In this document: positions 6,072 through 7,777 of the stretch, piece by piece
Layout of the letters: each line of letters opens with the position of its first letter
Numbering within the stretch: position 1 is the stretch's first letter
Assembly (NCBI GenBank): GCA_025464125.1
Contig: JAODLU010000004.1
Location: forward strand, 1 to 7,777
DNA from: Microbacteriaceae bacterium
GTDB taxonomy: Bacteria > Actinomycetota > Actinomycetes > Actinomycetales > Microbacteriaceae
Length of the DNA: 7,777 nucleotides
Direction: 5' to 3'
The notes under the pieces: generated by a model
What the model saw: only the letters and a program-made list of their open reading frames with translations
Databases searched by the model: none
Told to the model about the DNA's origin: nothing
Program-made: the position numbers and the translations under genes

Positions 6072-7319
6072 CTAGACGCCTCGCACGAGCGTTGCCACTG
6101 CCTCGACGTGGTGGGTGTTCGGAAAAAGGTCGAATGCCCGCAATCGAGTGAGCGCGTAGCCCTTCTCGGCGAATAGCGCGAGGTCACGGGCCAGCGCCAC
6201 CGGGTCGCAGGCGACGTATACGACCTGTGCAGGCGAGAGGGCTGCCAGCTGGTCGACGACCACTCGACCGGCGCCGGAACGGGGGGGATCGAGAATCACG
6301 GTGGCCCTCGACAGGCGCTCGCGCTCATGGCTCGTTGCTGCGCTCTCCAGCCCGCGGAGGTAGTGTTCGACGCGGCCCGTCACTGCCGCGGCTCCCACCC
6401 ATTCCGACAGGTTCTGGCCAGCATGATCCGTCGCCAGGGGGTCACTCTCAACTGTCGTTATGCGCAGGTTGTTGCCGAAACGGTCACCAACTGCGGCCGC
6501 CAGCAGGCCGACGCCCCCGTACAGGTCCTGGTTCGCGGCACGCGCGTCGAACAACTCGGGGTCGATCGCGTCCTGCACTGCTGTGGTCAGCGTTTCGGCC
6601 GCATGACTGTGCACCTGCCAGAAACCGTGCACGTCGAGACGAAATTCGCGATCACCGACCCGCTCCACGATGCGCTGGGATTTGGGGCGGCCCGTGCCGC
6701 GTGGTTCCCCGCGGAGCACGTACGGATTGCCAGAGGATGGCACGACGATATCGACGTGATCGGCGCCCGAGAAGGTTTCGCCGAGCGGGGCGATTGCCCG
6801 CGCTTCGACGGTCGCGAGCGGCAGGTCTGTAACCGGGATGACCCGGTGCGACCGAGCGGCGTATGGGCCGACCGTTCCGTCATCGGCAACGTGCAGCCGC
6901 AGCCTGGTGCGCCATCCGGTGCCATCGTCTGCGCCGGGCAGCGCCTCGACCTGCACGTCACTCTCGAGGTGCGCCATGCGGCCCAGCGCGTCGATGAGCA
7001 CCTGCCGCTTGAGCTCCCGCTGGTGCGCCAGGTCGATGTGACCGAACTCTGCGCCGCCGGCCCTGTCTGCAGGGTCCCGGTCGATGGATGCCGCAGACCA
7101 GACGTGTTCGCGACGATGGGCTGACGCGACAAGTACCTCGACGGTGTCTGCGCGCCAGAAGGATTTCTTGGAATCCTCCGTAATCCTGGCGAGCACGGTC
7201 TCGCCGGGAATCGCGTCACTGACGAAGACGACCCTGCCGTCGAGCCGACCGACCGAAATGCCCCCGTGGGCGACATTGGTAACCTCGATCTCGACGTCCC
7301 TGCCCAGCCATTCACCCAT
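6072..7319 (-). CDS. TRAM-domain RNA (uracil-C5) methyltransferase, TrmA/RlmD family
   Basis: A 415-residue SAM-dependent enzyme that would put a methyl group on C5 of uracil in rRNA or tRNA. An N-terminal TRAM-like beta domain (about 1-65) precedes a linker and the catalytic domain, with FWQVH (233-237), SAM motif I DLYGGVGLL (265-273), DPPRSGA (344-350), the nucleophile in YVACDP (Cys371, the only cysteine in the protein) and the end motif DLFPNTHHVE with general-base Glu406. The four cysteines that bind a 4Fe-4S cluster in E. coli RlmD are absent: the matching stretch reads DPADRAGGAEFGHI (82-95). The substrate cannot be read from sequence. The ATG at 7319 starts a good TRAM domain; no clear Shine-Dalgarno precedes it. 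It converges on the DUF2207 gene with a 30-bp gap and no visible terminator. Confidence 0.92.
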   Translation of the reverse strand: MGEWLGRDVEIEVTNVAHGGISVGRLDGRVVFVSDAIPGETVLARITEDSKKSFWRADTVEVLVASAHRREHVWSAASIDRDPADRAGGAEFGHIDLAHQRELKRQVLIDALGRMAHLESDVQVEALPGADDGTGWRTRLRLHVADDGTVGPYAARSHRVIPVTDLPLATVEARAIAPLGETFSGADHVDIVVPSSGNPYVLRGEPRGTGRPKSQRIVERVGDREFRLDVHGFWQVHSHAAETLTTAVQDAIDPELFDARAANQDLYGGVGLLAAAVGDRFGNNLRITTVESDPLATDHAGQNLSEWVGAAAVTGRVEHYLRGLESAATSHERERLSRATVILDPPRSGAGRVVVDQLAALSPAQVVYVACDPVALARDLALFAEKGYALTRLRAFDLFPNTHHVEAVATLVRGV

Positions 7320-7335
7320 CCCCCGAGCTTGCCAC

Positions 7336-7341
7336 AGGAGG
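7336..7341 (+). promoter_or_regulatory. Strong Shine-Dalgarno fixing the maf start
   Basis: AGGAGG at 7336-7341 lies four bases before the GTG at 7346. It supports that non-ATG start and shows that the Maf gene, unlike the DUF2207 gene, has a leader on its message. Confidence 0.8.
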
Positions 7342-7345
7342 CAGC

Positions 7346-7777
7346 GTGCGAATCTACCTGGCATCCACATCGCCAGCCAGGCTTGCCACACTGCGGGCTG
7401 CAGGCATCGAGCCCATCGTGCTCGCCTCCCAGGTGGATGAGGAAGCTGCGGTGGCCGCCGTCGCCCCGATCGATGCGGTTGCGATGGTGTTATTGCTCGC
7501 GCGCCTGAAAGCCGAGGCCGTGGTCGGCCGAACCGTCGACGGCGAGCCGATCGACGGCTTTAGTCTCGGCGGCGACTCGGCGTTCGAGCTTGACGGCGTC
7601 GTCTACGGCAAGCCGCACCGCCCTGATGTGGCGCGCGAGCGATGGATGCTGCAACGCGGTCGTACAGGGCACCTCCACTCGGGGCACTGGCTGATCGACC
7701 ATCGCGGCGGCGGCGCAGGTGCGGCTGCAGGCTCGGTCGCCACCGCAGCAGTGAGCTTCGCGCCGAACATCTCGGAC
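7346..7777 (+). CDS. maf: Maf-type nucleoside triphosphate pyrophosphatase, N-terminal part
   Basis: The first 144 codons of a gene that runs off the right edge; Maf proteins are about 200-220 residues. They hydrolyse nucleoside triphosphates, often modified or non-canonical ones, to monophosphate and pyrophosphate in the cytoplasm, and some affect septum formation. Visible signatures: LASTSPARLATLRAAGI at the start (Ser-x-Ser-Pro-x-Arg loop), VDEE (30-33), LLLARLKAEAV with Lys55, the GGDS motif with Asp77, FELDGVVYGKPH with Lys89, and RGRTGHLHSGHWLI (104-117), characteristic of the actinobacterial branch. GTG 7346 has AGGAGG upstream. In M. tuberculosis maf (Rv3282) directly follows accD5-accE5; here it lies 6.8 kb from accE. 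Confidence 0.95.
   Translation, partial: MRIYLASTSPARLATLRAAGIEPIVLASQVDEEAAVAAVAPIDAVAMVLLLARLKAEAVVGRTVDGEPIDGFSLGGDSAFELDGVVYGKPHRPDVARERWMLQRGRTGHLHSGHWLIDHRGGGAGAAAGSVATAAVSFAPNISD

Noticed and set aside
1..7777. CRISPR array, insertion sequence or phage attachment site
   Set aside because: No regularly spaced repeats, transposase or integrase, and no terminal inverted repeats were seen on either strand.

Overview
The window looks like chromosomal DNA from a high-GC Gram-positive bacterium (Actinomycetota). The evidence is strong G/C bias at third codon positions, an acyl-CoA carboxylase beta subunit followed by an epsilon subunit, an actinobacterial-type Maf protein, and a very probable leaderless gene. 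A Microbacteriaceae-like member of the Micrococcales is my best guess at family level, but that is inference from protein style only.

Layout from left to right: (1) the 3' end of an acyl-CoA carboxylase carboxyltransferase (beta) gene overlaps a small epsilon-subunit gene, both on the plus strand. (2) A 480-bp gap without a convincing gene (543-1022) holds a series of hairpins ending in two back-to-back terminator hairpins, and may encode a small structured RNA. (3) A minus-strand three-gene operon runs from 4013 down to 1023: a NarL/LuxR-type response regulator, a membrane sensor histidine kinase, and a second membrane protein of similar architecture in which no kinase motif can be seen. The genes overlap by about 11 and 4 nt. 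(4) Divergent from the regulator, across 93 bp, is a plus-strand gene for a large DUF2207-type membrane lipoprotein ending in 16 consecutive glycines, apparently translated from a leaderless mRNA. (5) Convergent to it is a minus-strand TRAM-domain RNA (uracil-C5) methyltransferase of the TrmA/RlmD family without the iron-sulfur cysteines. (6) Divergent from that, only 26 bp away, the 5' part of a Maf-type nucleotide pyrophosphatase gene runs off the right edge.

In M. tuberculosis the order is accD5, accE5, maf (Rv3280-Rv3282). Here the same outer genes are present on the same strand, but about 6.8 kb (543-7345) lies between them. The middle therefore looks like an insertion, or the product of rearrangement, inside an old housekeeping cluster. 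No transposase, integrase, tRNA or flanking repeat that would explain it is visible.

Most likely shared job of the middle block: the kinase and its kinase-like partner sense a membrane or envelope cue and act on the response regulator, whose nearest obvious target is the shared spacer with the DUF2207 gene. That link is inferred from arrangement and from repeated TGGT(C) elements in the spacer; nothing in the sequence proves it.
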